The notes below the pieces were generated by a model, which had not been told where the DNA came from, searched no databases, and saw nothing but the letters and a program-made list of their open reading frames with translations. Positions 55,189-64,000 of a stretch of DNA of 64,000 nucleotides are shown here, piece by piece. Source of the stretch: Diphasiastrum complanatum (taxonomy: Eukaryota > Streptophyta > Lycopodiopsida > Lycopodiales > Lycopodiaceae); the NCBI GenBank assembly GCA_029204225.1, contig CM055096.1, positions 30,452,557 through 30,516,556 of the forward strand. The letters are read 5' to 3'. Made by a program: the position numbers and the translations under genes. Positions within the stretch are counted from its first letter, which is position 1; every line of letters begins with the position of its first letter.

Positions 55189-55976
55189 CTTCGGAACTGA
55201 AAGAGAGCTACCTTAACTTCTGAAGGAAAAAAAGTCTAAAAGACTAATTTACAACTGTACAAGGAGGGAAAGAAAACTTAGCTCTTTCTGAGAACTGTAC
55301 TTCCACAGAGAGAATCAAGAAAAGCCCTTTCAGCTCTTCCTCCACTGCTTTCAGATCTGCTGTCCGGAAAAATCAGAGATCAAGGTACCAAGAAAAAGAA
55401 ACAAACTTCTGATCGTCTTGGCCCCTTCCCTCGCTGTCTGAGGTGTATACCTTGTGCTCCAAAATTCCCGTTTTAGGACCCAAAAACAGTTGCAAACTTG
55501 TGGTTTCTGCCAAATACCTTCCTCGCTGCCTGACCAGGAGTGTTGCTACTTGGTTTTGCTTACTTTGAGACCCAAAATCCCTCTCAAAATCTGATTTTCT
55601 AGCAACACCTTCAGCGCTGGACCTGCACCCAAGATTCTGTCTCAGATCTGCTCCAAATTCCAGAAAATTTCACTCCAAATTCGAAGTTTCCACCCAATTT
55701 GGCAGCGCTGGACCTGCTCCACGTTTTCTATTTAAAATGTGCTCAAAAATCCAAAATTGATACATAAAAATCAAGGGTAAATCCCTGATTTTTCAGCGCT
55801 GAGCCTCTACAAGGGATTGTGCCTCAAACAACTGTAAATTCCCAGCAAATTTCAAGGATTTGAAAGCTGTTCCCACAGCGATTTTCCTCCTCAATTCTTT
55901 CTTGAGAATCTGAGAATCTTTCCTATCTTCTGATAGCTTTCTCTACTACTGTCCTGAAGTCCCTAGGATGGAGATA
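55189..55976 (-). other. G 5' leader
   Basis: 0.8 kb untranslated leader, shared with the truncated G at 1681-2601. No coding function. Confidence 0.8.
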
Positions 55977-55988
55977 GCTCTGATACCA
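55977..55988 (-). other. G primer binding site
   Basis: Minus strand TGGTATCAGAGC, one base after the LTR end; initiator-Met tRNA. Confidence 0.9.
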
Positions 55989-55989
55989 G

Positions 55990-56117
55990 TGTAATAGATC
56001 CTAACACCACAGTAGGGCAAACACTAACTCATCCACCCAACCTTGCCTACTCCCTAATATAGAGTAAGCCCCTCCTAGCCCAGTGTGAGGACTGGTAGCA
56101 TGCTACTGCCAAGTGTC
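55990..56117 (-). repeat. G 5' LTR, right part (128 bp)
   Basis: Ends ATTACA at 55990 and is cut by c1 at 56117, where GACAC (minus) is the second target copy. Confidence 0.9.
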
Positions 56118-56722
56118 TGTAAAAATTACAGCAAATAAGGATCATAAAACACTTGAAATGATGAGGGAAACAATAGATTATGATTTCATAAGATTAGCAC
56201 AAGTTGAACCATCAAAATCCATCAAAAATCTATGCTTGAACCTCACTAAATGGCCCAAATCCTTGAAGAAGGCTTCACACGTGTGAAAGTACGGCCTCCC
56301 ACAGTTTGAGTACTGTACACCAGACCTACATTCAATCCTATAATCATTAGTAATCACAAGTACTCAAACAATTATGAACATAGAGAGCAATTGCACCATT
56401 ATGAGAGAAAAATCATGAAATTGCTTGATTAATTTTGGTGAGATATCATCACCTATATATACATGATCCATCACGGTTTTGGACAGGTATGAGTAGCCCT
56501 AAACCTATCCCTAATGCTAATTTTGGTGGATCTTTCATCCCTACCAATTTAGGGTTGGAATCTTGGAGATCCCTCAACAATGCAAAAATTACCAAAAATA
56601 GCTCCTATTTTTTCTCCCTTGTATCTAAGCATAATTTGGACTCATTCCAAAGGTTCTAACACTTAGGTCTACTTGAGAACATCCTTATGAATGGAATCCT
56701 ATGCTATTTGGCACGTGTGACA
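56118..56722 (-). repeat. 3' LTR of c1, lacking first 77 bp, inverted
   Basis: 605 bp that match 31402-32006 with about three differences. It carries CACACGTGTG at 56276-56285. At 56722 it joins the tip of the c2 LTR. Confidence 0.9.
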
Positions 56723-56761
56723 CATGAACCAATGTCAAGTGAGAAGTGACAATTTTCAACA
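56723..56761 (-). repeat. Right inversion breakpoint: first 39 bp of the c2 5' LTR
   Basis: Minus strand TGTTGAAAATTGTCACTTCT and onward equals 42184-42222. It follows CATTG (56762-56766, minus) in c3 and ends at the c1 LTR with about one base of microhomology. Confidence 0.85.
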
Positions 56762-59221
56762 CAATGTATTCTGTTTCAATAGAGGAAAGTGCGATAGAGG
56801 TTTGCTTACGACTGTTCCACGAAATAGGACCGCCGTTGAAGAAGAATGTAAATCCAGATGTGGACTTACGATTGTTTGCATCTCCTCCCCAGCTTGCATT
56901 AGAATAACCACTGAGCTGATGAAGATTGTTGTTGCTGACATCTCCATAGCAGATGCACTGGTTCATGGTAGCTTGAATATATCTCATGACTCGAATAAGA
57001 GCCTTCCAATGGATAATTCCAAGATTAGCCATGTATTGGCTGAGTGAGTTGACAAAAAAAAGATATCTGGTCTTGTACATACCATTGTGTACATGAGAGA
57101 TCCAAGTATCGATCGATACGAATATTCTCTCATATGCTCATCTTCCTGCTTGGTCTAGGGACATTGGTCCTTCAACAAATGCAGGCCTGGATCCATTGGT
57201 GAGTGAGCTAATTTACAATTCATCAAATTGTATCTGTTAAGAACATTGTGAAGATACCTTTGTTGAGTGATGTAAATCAATCGATTTGCTCTGTCTCTGT
57301 GGATTTGAATTCCAAGACAGAAGTGAGCTTCGTCCAGATCAGTCATGTCGAATTCTGAGAACAACATTTGTTTTACATCCTTGATCATTTTGATATTGTT
57401 GCTGAAGAGCAACGTATCATCAACGTACAACGTGATGATAATGAAGGATTGCTGCACTGACCTTGAATAAACGTTGCAATCAACAGTGCTTGGTTTGAAT
57501 CCTTGTTCAATGAGGAATGTGTTGATCCTCTGAAACCAGGTTCTAGTAGACTGTTTCAAGCCGTACAGTGCTTTGTGGAATTTACAGACATGATTATTCA
57601 TGCCTTCCAGAACGTATCCTTTGGGCTGGATCATGTAGATATCTTCTTGTATGACTCCGTTCAGATAGGCTGTTTGTACATCAAGTTGATGTACTTCGAG
57701 GTCGGCAGTTGCAGCATAAGACAGGAGCATTCAGATTGACGAATGTTTGACGACTGGACTAAAAGTCTCATTGTAGTCGACATTCGAGATGTGGGTAGTG
57801 CTACTAGTCTAGCCTTCCTTTGATCAATTGCTCCGTTGACATTATATTTGATCTTAAAGATCCATTTCCAATCAATAATATTGCAGCCAATAGGAGCTTT
57901 GACTAATGACCATGTCTGATTCTTGATCAGAGAGGAATACTCTCTGTCTATGGCTTCTCTCCAGAGATCAGAGTCTGGTTGGCTAAGTGCCTCTTTGATT
58001 GTCATCGGTTCCTGCATTAAGAAACAGACAGACTCAAGAGTACACCTTGTGGGCTGTGTGCGCACTTGGGTTGATCTTCTGGGAGGATTCGACTGATGAA
58101 CCGCTCTTGGGACTTGTTGCTGGGTAGCAGCAACATCTTCGTCTGATTTCTTGTCTTGAAGTGGGTCGACAATAGGCATGCCTAAGCCAGAAGCTCGAAC
58201 TGTCGTGTCAACGGCAGGTGATGAAGATTCTTCTTGAGCAATGTCCTTGCCTTTGAGGTCGACGAACTGATCCTCGATAAAGATTGTATCCCAGCTATAC
58301 AAGATTTGTTGGGTATCAGGATCGTACAGCTTGTAAGTGTTATCAGAGGAAGTATATCCGATCAGGATGGTCTTCAGACCTTGGAAGTCCAATTTCTTCC
58401 TTGTGTCCTTAGGGATCTGCGTGTAGGCAATGCACCCAAACACTCTTAGGTTCTTCAAAGAAGGCTGAGCCTGTCCACACCTCGTGGGGTGTCTTGTCTA
58501 AGAGGGCCTTAGTCGAACATCTGTTCTGGACGTAAGCTGCAGTGGAGACAGCTTCAGCCCAGAATTTCTTGGGCAACGATGCATGCAATAGCATACACTT
58601 AGCAGATTCAACCAAAGTACAGTTCTTCCTCTCAGCTAAGCCATTAGACTGAGGACTGTAAGGAGTGATGAATTGCTGCTCAATGCCTTGGCTTTGGCAG
58701 TACTCTTTCTTAAACTCGACAGAGATGTATTCTCCACCGTTGTCTGACCTTAGGGCCTTGATCGTCCTTCAAGTCTCCTTTTCTGCACACTCCTTGAAGA
58801 TTCTGAAGCAATTGAAGGCTTCTAATTTTTTCTTTATAAAATACACCATCGTTCTTTTGGAGAATTTGTCAATAAAGGTTATAGAATACTTGGCATCCTT
58901 CAACGAAGGATTTTTTATCGGGCCACAAATATTTGAATGTACAACATCTAGCAATCCTCTAGCAAAATGCTGATGGCTTGACTTAGATGGTTTCCTAGTC
59001 TGTTTACTAACTAGACAGTCTTGACAGACAAGTAACTCGACTTTTTCGCGAGGATAGTCGAGATCAAGAACAATAGATTGTCTAGACATTCGTTGTACAA
59101 CAACATGATTTAAATGACCAAGTCTATAATGCCAAAGTAAACCTTTATTTGAATGAATTGAAGTACTGAGAGCCTGACTAGAGGCAGAAAAACAATGACT
59201 CAACTTATACAAGTATCCATG
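56762..59221 (-). pseudogene. c3 copia pol, degenerate
   Basis: From the right on the minus strand: pre-integrase and integrase (LLWHYRLGHLN, HSNICGP with Asn for the first catalytic Asp, TFIDKFSKR), integrase C-terminal part (LRVFGCIAYTQ), reverse transcriptase (DVQTAYLNGVIQEDIYM, YGLKQSTRTWF, LYVDDTLLFS) and RNase H (GYSNASWGGD, ALSSIETEYI). At least four frameshifts or stops separate the blocks. It is cut at 56762 by the CATTG junction and at 59221 by a solo R LTR. It is much older than c1 and c2 and of a different copia lineage. Confidence 0.85.
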
Positions 59222-60414
59222 TGTTGTAAAGCTACCTTTACGAGCTTTACTTCCGGCGCCAACGGCGCCGGCGTCGCTCCCGGCGCCACTGTGACCAGAA
59301 TCCAGCCGGGACCAAGTCCCTATGGCTGAAAATCTTTGATCGGTTCTAGCGAAGTCCAGAGAGCTCAGATCGATGTGCAATCACCTCACACGATCTAGGC
59401 ATGATTAAAGGAAGCCTGGGGATCAGTAAAATCTAGAGAGAGAAAATGACTTTCTAGAAAGAGAAAATCCTAGAGAGAGAAAAATGTGCTTTACCAGCTT
59501 GGGTAGAGTGCTTGGTATGAGGGGGGGGGTGCCGAATCACACCAATACTATAGGGGAGTGCGGGTTGCGACTCAGGGCGAGCTCCAACCAAGTCTCAGCC
59601 TCCCTTGCTGGAATGTTGTCATGGCTCTCGCCTTGGCATGCTAGCGCCCCGGAGACTAGGGTCGGTCACACACTTGAAATGTAATGTTCTCAGATTTATC
59701 AATAAAGTGGGATTTTCCTCAAACTTACTCTGAGTACCTTCTGGGTTTCAGTGTTCGGTAAAAGCGCCAGTTGTAAGGCTGCTTTCAAAATTTTTAACTT
59801 GGCACATAGCTGAGGGTCGTATCCCGGGACGCCAGCGGTATGCCGTCGGGACCATTCGGTCCGTGGTGCCAGCGGTATGCTGTCGGGACCATTTGGTCCA
59901 GGAACTGGTTGTTTCCATATCTGTCGCGGCTTGTGGTTCTGAGTGTTCCTTGCATGAACGTGAATGGGTTAAGCTCTTGGGGAACGGGCTCTAAGCTGTC
60001 GGCTGAGTTGGATGGCTTGCTTGGGTGGATGTTACCTGTTTATGGCTGTCAAGTCTGGCGTGGCGCCAGGTTGGCTTCCAGCACTCGTGACGAAGCTTTC
60101 AGTTGGTTAAGTCTGATGTAAGTCAGACCGCTTGCTTGGAATGGATGTTACTCGTTTGTAACGAAGCTTCGAGTTGGTTAAGTTTGATGTATGTCGGGCG
60201 GCTTGCTTGGAGGGAAGTCACCCACGTCGGGACCCCCGATCTGGCATGGCGCCAGGTTGGATCTCAATGTTGGTTTTCGGAACTTCAAGTTGGTTAAGTC
60301 TGATCGTTGTTGGCGAGTTGGCTGCTTGTATGTCAAGTGGGTTTGGATGGCAATAGTTGAAGGCTGGGAAGCTAAGTCGTGGTTCCCGGCTCCCTTTGGG
60401 ATGCCTGCGCTACA
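59222..60414 (+). repeat. Solo R-family LTR (1193 bp)
   Basis: TGTTGTAAAGCTACC...GCGCTACA, flanked by CCATG at 59217-59221 and 60415-60419, inside c3. Complete terminal sequences and target duplication with no internal region mark a solo LTR. Confidence 0.95.
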
Positions 60415-60520
60415 CCATGCCTCTTTTCATGTGCTAGGATCTTGCCTGTCCTATCAACTACTTTACACTGATCACATTCGAATTCTATTCTGTGTTCTAG
60501 ATCTGTGATTCTGCAAGGAT
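60415..60520 (-). pseudogene. c3 pre-integrase fragment
   Basis: Resumes c3 beyond the solo LTR: ITDLEHRIEFECDQCKVVD, then GKILAHEKRHG, a copia pre-integrase region that leads in frame to HGYLYKL at 59215. Upstream of about 60520 a stop occurs and copia similarity ends, so gag and 5' LTR of c3 are not found. Confidence 0.65.
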
Positions 60521-61558
60521 TTTTTTATGAGATTGATACCATAGAGCTTAGACCATGTTGTGTGGTAAGGGAGGAGGTAATGCACTATCTCATGAGATGA
60601 CTGTTCCATTGGTGTGGAGGTTCCCAAAGTTGGCAGTCAAGTAACTTCAGCTAGATTTCTTACAATTGGAATGGAAGATCTTGCATGTCCTTCACTCCTT
60701 GTGTTTGGAAGTGCTTGCAAATCTGCCATGGTTGCCACCATACATCTCTTAGCAGCCTCACCACCTGGAGCATGCATGCTATTCTTGTCACAACTACAAG
60801 GCATTCGAAAAACATTGTGAACAAACTATAAAGGGGAGCAAACAGATGTTACGACCTGCTAAACCAGAATATTGCATCTGGCCTATATGGAAGTCCTACA
60901 AGCAAAGTAGCTCATCAAATTATGTTGGGACTACAATGTACCTGGAGCTCATGTTCATACTGTGTAACAAGCTAAACATTAGAGCACCATTTCTAGGGCC
61001 ATCATGCATTGTTTGCATCACAATGTTCAATCATGCATTGTTTGCATGTCTTCGTAGAATTTTAAATGCAACAAATGCATGATAGTAAAGCCTTCACCCA
61101 AAGTCCAAGCCTTAAAAGTTTAGACCACCACCACATATTAGCCTTCAAAGTTGACTTTTTTTATAAACTCCATTGACCAACCTTAACACATAGTATTGGC
61201 TTTGCAAAGCAAGGTCAAAAATTAAAAATTTTCCTTCCAAATTTAGAGAATATTGTCAACATCTAAGCTTGAAGAACAAACTTCACAGTCCAGAGTAGTC
61301 CAGACTCTCTACTCTGGAGTCCCAACTTAGCTTGAAAAAGAAACTCAGAGTCCAAACTTTGGAGACCAAACTTAGAACTTAGAAGGCACTCTAAAGTTTA
61401 AAATGTACACGCCCTTAGAAGTTCACTACTCATGGTTGTCCCGGTCGTCAGTGCACTTCGTGTGGCCAGCAGGGCCCACGGGGCCCTGACTTAGCCAAGG
61501 ATCGAGAGTCGGGAGTCTGGACGTCTGGACTCTGGACGTACCAAAAGGCCAAACGAAT
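60521..61558. other. Unassigned sequence between c3 and the right S element
   Basis: No recognised gene. A small hairpin (CCAGAGTAG at 61290-61298 with CTACTCTGG at 61309-61317) is present. CGAAT at 61554-61558 would be one target copy for the S element; its partner is outside the window. Confidence 0.4.
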
Positions 61559-62476
61559 TGTTGCTCCGGCGCCTCAAAGGGCGCTGGGACTTGAGTGGTT
61601 TCCCCAACACGTGCTTAAGTCTAACATTCATCCATCATGCACTTACGTAAAAGCCAACTTTGAAACGTAACAAGCTTAACCATTCAGACTTAAGAAAACT
61701 GGAATCCCAACCAACCCGAAAGCCAACTCAGAATCCGTCCCCAAAAGGTAACCAAAGACAAAGACAAGCCACACATGAAACCCAAGGCATAGTGGTCGCC
61801 AAACTGACCAATTGGCATAGCGGCAAGCCCCATGTCGATGACAGGGACCCTTAGGCGCCAGCGACGCAAAAAGGTTGTAGTAAGGGTCCTTCCACTTGGA
61901 CCAGTCCCGGAGGCGAAACCGAAATGGTAATCATCCCCAAGGATCAACTTTATTAGATTTGGAAGAGGTTACATTCATACATAGACTGACCGGTCTCGGG
62001 GCCACCAACACGTGCTCGGCATTATGCCTGGCTCGTGCTGGTAGAGGGAGCTGAGACCTGGCAACTGGATTCCTGGCGCTGGTTGAGTTGCCCAAGTTTC
62101 TGTCTGCCGGACTCCCCCTATAGTTCTGCTGTGATTCGGCGCACCCCCTCTATTCTGAAACATAGTGCTTTCTGGTAAAGCACGCTTTTTGAGACTTAGT
62201 TTTTTTTTTGCTGATTAAGCCTGGCAAGCCTGGCAGAATCAGTCTGGCTCCCAGACATGGGTCCCGGGAGCCGTTCTGGTGGCAGAATCAACTTGCTTCC
62301 TGACTAGGCCATGACTCGAGCTCCAGATCTAGCTCATGACTTGTGACTACTTGATTGGCTCACCACAGGTCGGAGGCTCAGTCTTTGACGTTCTAACTTG
62401 CTCTGGGACCTTAGGGAGCGTCACCCCTTAGAGTCTTACAGGGCACGCTGGGTGCACCTGAGTCAGCTTTACAACA
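61559..62476 (-). repeat. S-family 3' LTR (918 bp)
   Basis: Minus strand TGTTGTAAAGCTGACTCAGG at 62476, GGCGCCGGAGCAACA at 61559. Close to the solo S LTR at 27775-28694 (920 bp). Confidence 0.9.
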
Positions 62477-62487
62477 TCCTCCCCTCG
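62477..62487 (-). other. S polypurine tract
   Basis: Minus strand CGAGGGGAGGA directly upstream of the LTR. Confidence 0.8.
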
Positions 62488-62716
62488 TTTGAAAAAGCTG
62501 ATGTCCTCATCAGGGCCAAACTAGACCTAGGACGTATGGCACGGGCTTAATTCACCGGCCTTAACAACTTTGAATTAAAAATACATTAGCAGTAGCACAG
62601 GAAAAGTGTAGATAAAGTTCACTTACGTAAAACCTGTGTAAAGCTGCAAGTGATTTATTGACAAACTTAAGAAAGATATCTAGAAGTTCCTTGAACTTCA
62701 GAATGGCCATGAATGT

Positions 62717-63075
62717 TTATGTAGGAGGCATGCTGCCAGGTAGTGCTGTGTGTACCGATCTGGGAAAACGGCTATTGCGTTGGTTCTTCTGCAGATAATC
62801 TGCTAGTACTTCAGGGGCTCCCTCCTTAAGTTTGTCTTCGTACTCCCAAGAAGTCTCAATAAGTGGAGCCCGTAGCCACTTCACTAGATATTCACATTGA
62901 ACACCAGTTCGCTTTCTATGTGTCAATAATTGTTCTGGTACAAGCTGCCTCTTTGTATCATCAAGTGTCATTGGTGGGTGACGGAGTTCGTGTTGCCGAT
63001 CAAATCGCTCATCTAGTTTGTACCGTTTGAGTAATGAGATATGAAACACATTGTGTATATCCAAGACAACGATAG
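62717..63075 (-). pseudogene. S integrase C-terminus and chromodomain
   Basis: NVFHISLLKRYKLDERFD is the conserved end of the integrase C-terminal domain; CEYLVKWLRAPLIETSWEYED is the chromodomain. The frame is open for 127 codons but starts in the fused upstream segment, so no complete integrase can be made. Confidence 0.8.
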
Positions 63076-63412
63076 AACTTTGTAACCTTTGGTACTGCAT
63101 TAGGTACTAAAAGTATGGTATGTTCAATGACTGATGTCAGAATACCCTTCAAATTTTGATAAGTCCATGCAAAACAGTCTTGATACTTAATAAGTAACAA
63201 ACGGAGTGCTTGATACTGCTCAGGAGTAAGTGTGATCCCACCTGTACAATCTTTTTCGGTTCTTCTGGTTCTGCAAGATTCATTGGCTGCATCCTAGCTG
63301 GGCCATCGTAAACCTCTTTAGATTCTGGCATGTGTTCTTCAGGTTCACGATGTGCTTTAGGTAACATGATAACCACATCATCCAGTGTATAACATTTAAA
63401 ATGCTCTGGCAT
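63076..63412 (-). pseudogene. S pol segment before reverse transcriptase
   Basis: YQDCFAWTYQNLKGI and VIEHTILLVPNAVPKV are typical of the linker just upstream of gypsy reverse transcriptase. The copy then runs straight into integrase C-terminal sequence near 63075, so about 2.5 kb of pol is missing compared with a usual element. Confidence 0.7.
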
Positions 63413-64000
63413 ATCATGCTGGACTACATTTGCTTGTTCTTTTTCAAAAGGACTTGTCTTGGATCTTCGTTTAGTCTTCTTAGCAGGAATTGATCGTGGA
63501 GGTGATGACTTTATTTCTTCACAGGTGAAGACTTCCTAGACGATGATGTCTTGCTGGAGATCTGACTTGAAGAATCATTCTTGACTTTTCCTTTGCCTTT
63601 ATCCAATAGAGGTGGCACTTCCTTTGAATCAATTTTTTGAGGGGGGTTTTCTCATTTCAGGACCGTATTATAATGTTGCTTTGCTTGTTTCTTTGTCATC
63701 GAACCTGTCATCCTGTCTCCCTTCAATATAACTGCTTTGGGCGATTTGATTGTTGGTTCATCAGGAACATTACGCACTCCAAATCTGGTTGGATCCATAT
63801 GATGTAGAATCTGTTGATTCGTAAGTTCTACATTGCCATCATAAGTTAAGACATGGCTCATTGGTATGAGATCATCCTCAATTGGATTTGGTACAGGTTC
63901 CGTTGATATCCAGGCTACATTTAGCACATTTAGTGAAAACGTGATTGGCGTATCCAAAGTTCGATCTAACAAGGAATTCTCGCTCATCTATGATTGAATA
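63413..64000 (-). pseudogene. S element gag/protease-side coding remnant
   Basis: A 111-aa frame at 63987-63652 (includes MSHVLTYDGNVELTNQQILHHMDP) and a lysine/serine-rich frame to about 63520, separated by stops. By position it should be gag-protease sequence, but I see no diagnostic motif. Confidence 0.4.

Larger units (their letters stand above)
50058..56117 (-). mobile_element. Ty3/gypsy chromovirus-type element G
   Basis: 3' LTR (50058-50415), polypurine tract, three consecutive pol/gag frames, leader, primer binding site, and the right part of the 5' LTR (55990-56117). The other 235 bp of the 5' LTR are at 31090-31324. AACGC target copies flank the rebuilt element. The split 5' LTR and the 3' LTR differ at roughly 10 of 358 positions by eye, so G is older than c1, which sits inside it. 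Two lesions disable pol. The C-terminal chromodomain marks it as a chromovirus. Confidence 0.9.
61559..64000 (-). mobile_element. S-family gypsy element with deleted pol (continues off the edge)
   Basis: 3' LTR (62476-61559), polypurine tract, chromodomain remnant, then a direct jump to the segment just upstream of reverse transcriptase. Reverse transcriptase, RNase H and most of integrase are deleted. The rest is decayed coding sequence to the window edge. Confidence 0.8.

Noticed and set aside
56118-56761. A chimeric solo LTR made by template switching between c1 and c2
   Set aside because: The flanks do not carry matching target sites (GTGTC against CAATG), and each matches a different distant partner. 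An inversion accounts for both ends.
60614-60820. 68-aa plus-strand frame between c3 and the right S element
   Set aside because: No recognisable domain and no splice or repeat context; left as unassigned.

Overview
The window looks like intergenic DNA from a large, retrotransposon-rich plant nuclear genome. The evidence is plant-type Ty1/copia and Ty3/gypsy LTR elements primed from initiator-Met tRNA, hAT transposase remnants with spliceosomal introns, and the C-terminal exons of a plant-type E2F transcription factor. The species cannot be named from sequence; a fern, lycophyte, bryophyte or gymnosperm would all fit. No rRNA or tRNA gene, CRISPR array or bacterial operon was seen. I use local names: copia elements c1 to c4, gypsy element G, gag-pol gypsy family S, and its apparently non-coding relative R.

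Layout, left to right. At 1-1542 is unassigned DNA. A truncated G copy and a tandem R element (LTR-internal-LTR-internal, minus strand) fill 1543-8352. A five-exon hAT transposase remnant follows (8353-9748), then duplicated and tandemly repeated DNA (9811-11240), a 735-bp inverted repeat (11574-12308), a CT microsatellite, a second hAT remnant (minus) and a gypsy pol remnant (minus, to 15545). Five exons of the only recognisable host gene, an E2F, lie at 16476-17817. A partial R copy and a 5' truncated S element come next. The S leader carries c4 (21874-27444) and a solo S LTR; the S gag begins at 28768.

From 28768 to 60520 there is one deep nest, broken by an inversion. The S gag is interrupted by R; the 3' LTR of R is interrupted by G; the 5' LTR of G is interrupted by c1. 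Separately, c3 is interrupted by c2 and by a solo R LTR. For four of these insertions (TATTG, AACGC, GACAC, CATTG) the two target-site copies lie on opposite sides of a breakpoint and in opposite orientation. All are explained by a single inversion of about 19.9 kb (about 36788-56722), with one breakpoint at the 3' end of c1 and the other inside the 5' LTR of c2. Undoing it gives back a 358-bp G LTR, a 1199-bp R LTR, an in-frame c3 RNase H and an in-frame S gag.

The rest is a DNA-transposon-like gene (45343-46890, minus) that seems to have entered the S element, and a second S-family element with a large pol deletion running off the right edge. c1 and c2 have intact polyproteins of about 1320 aa. 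c4 keeps a related gag, but its pol position is taken by a long open region I do not recognise. The LTRs of c1, c2 and c4 share a perfect CACACGTGTG palindrome.
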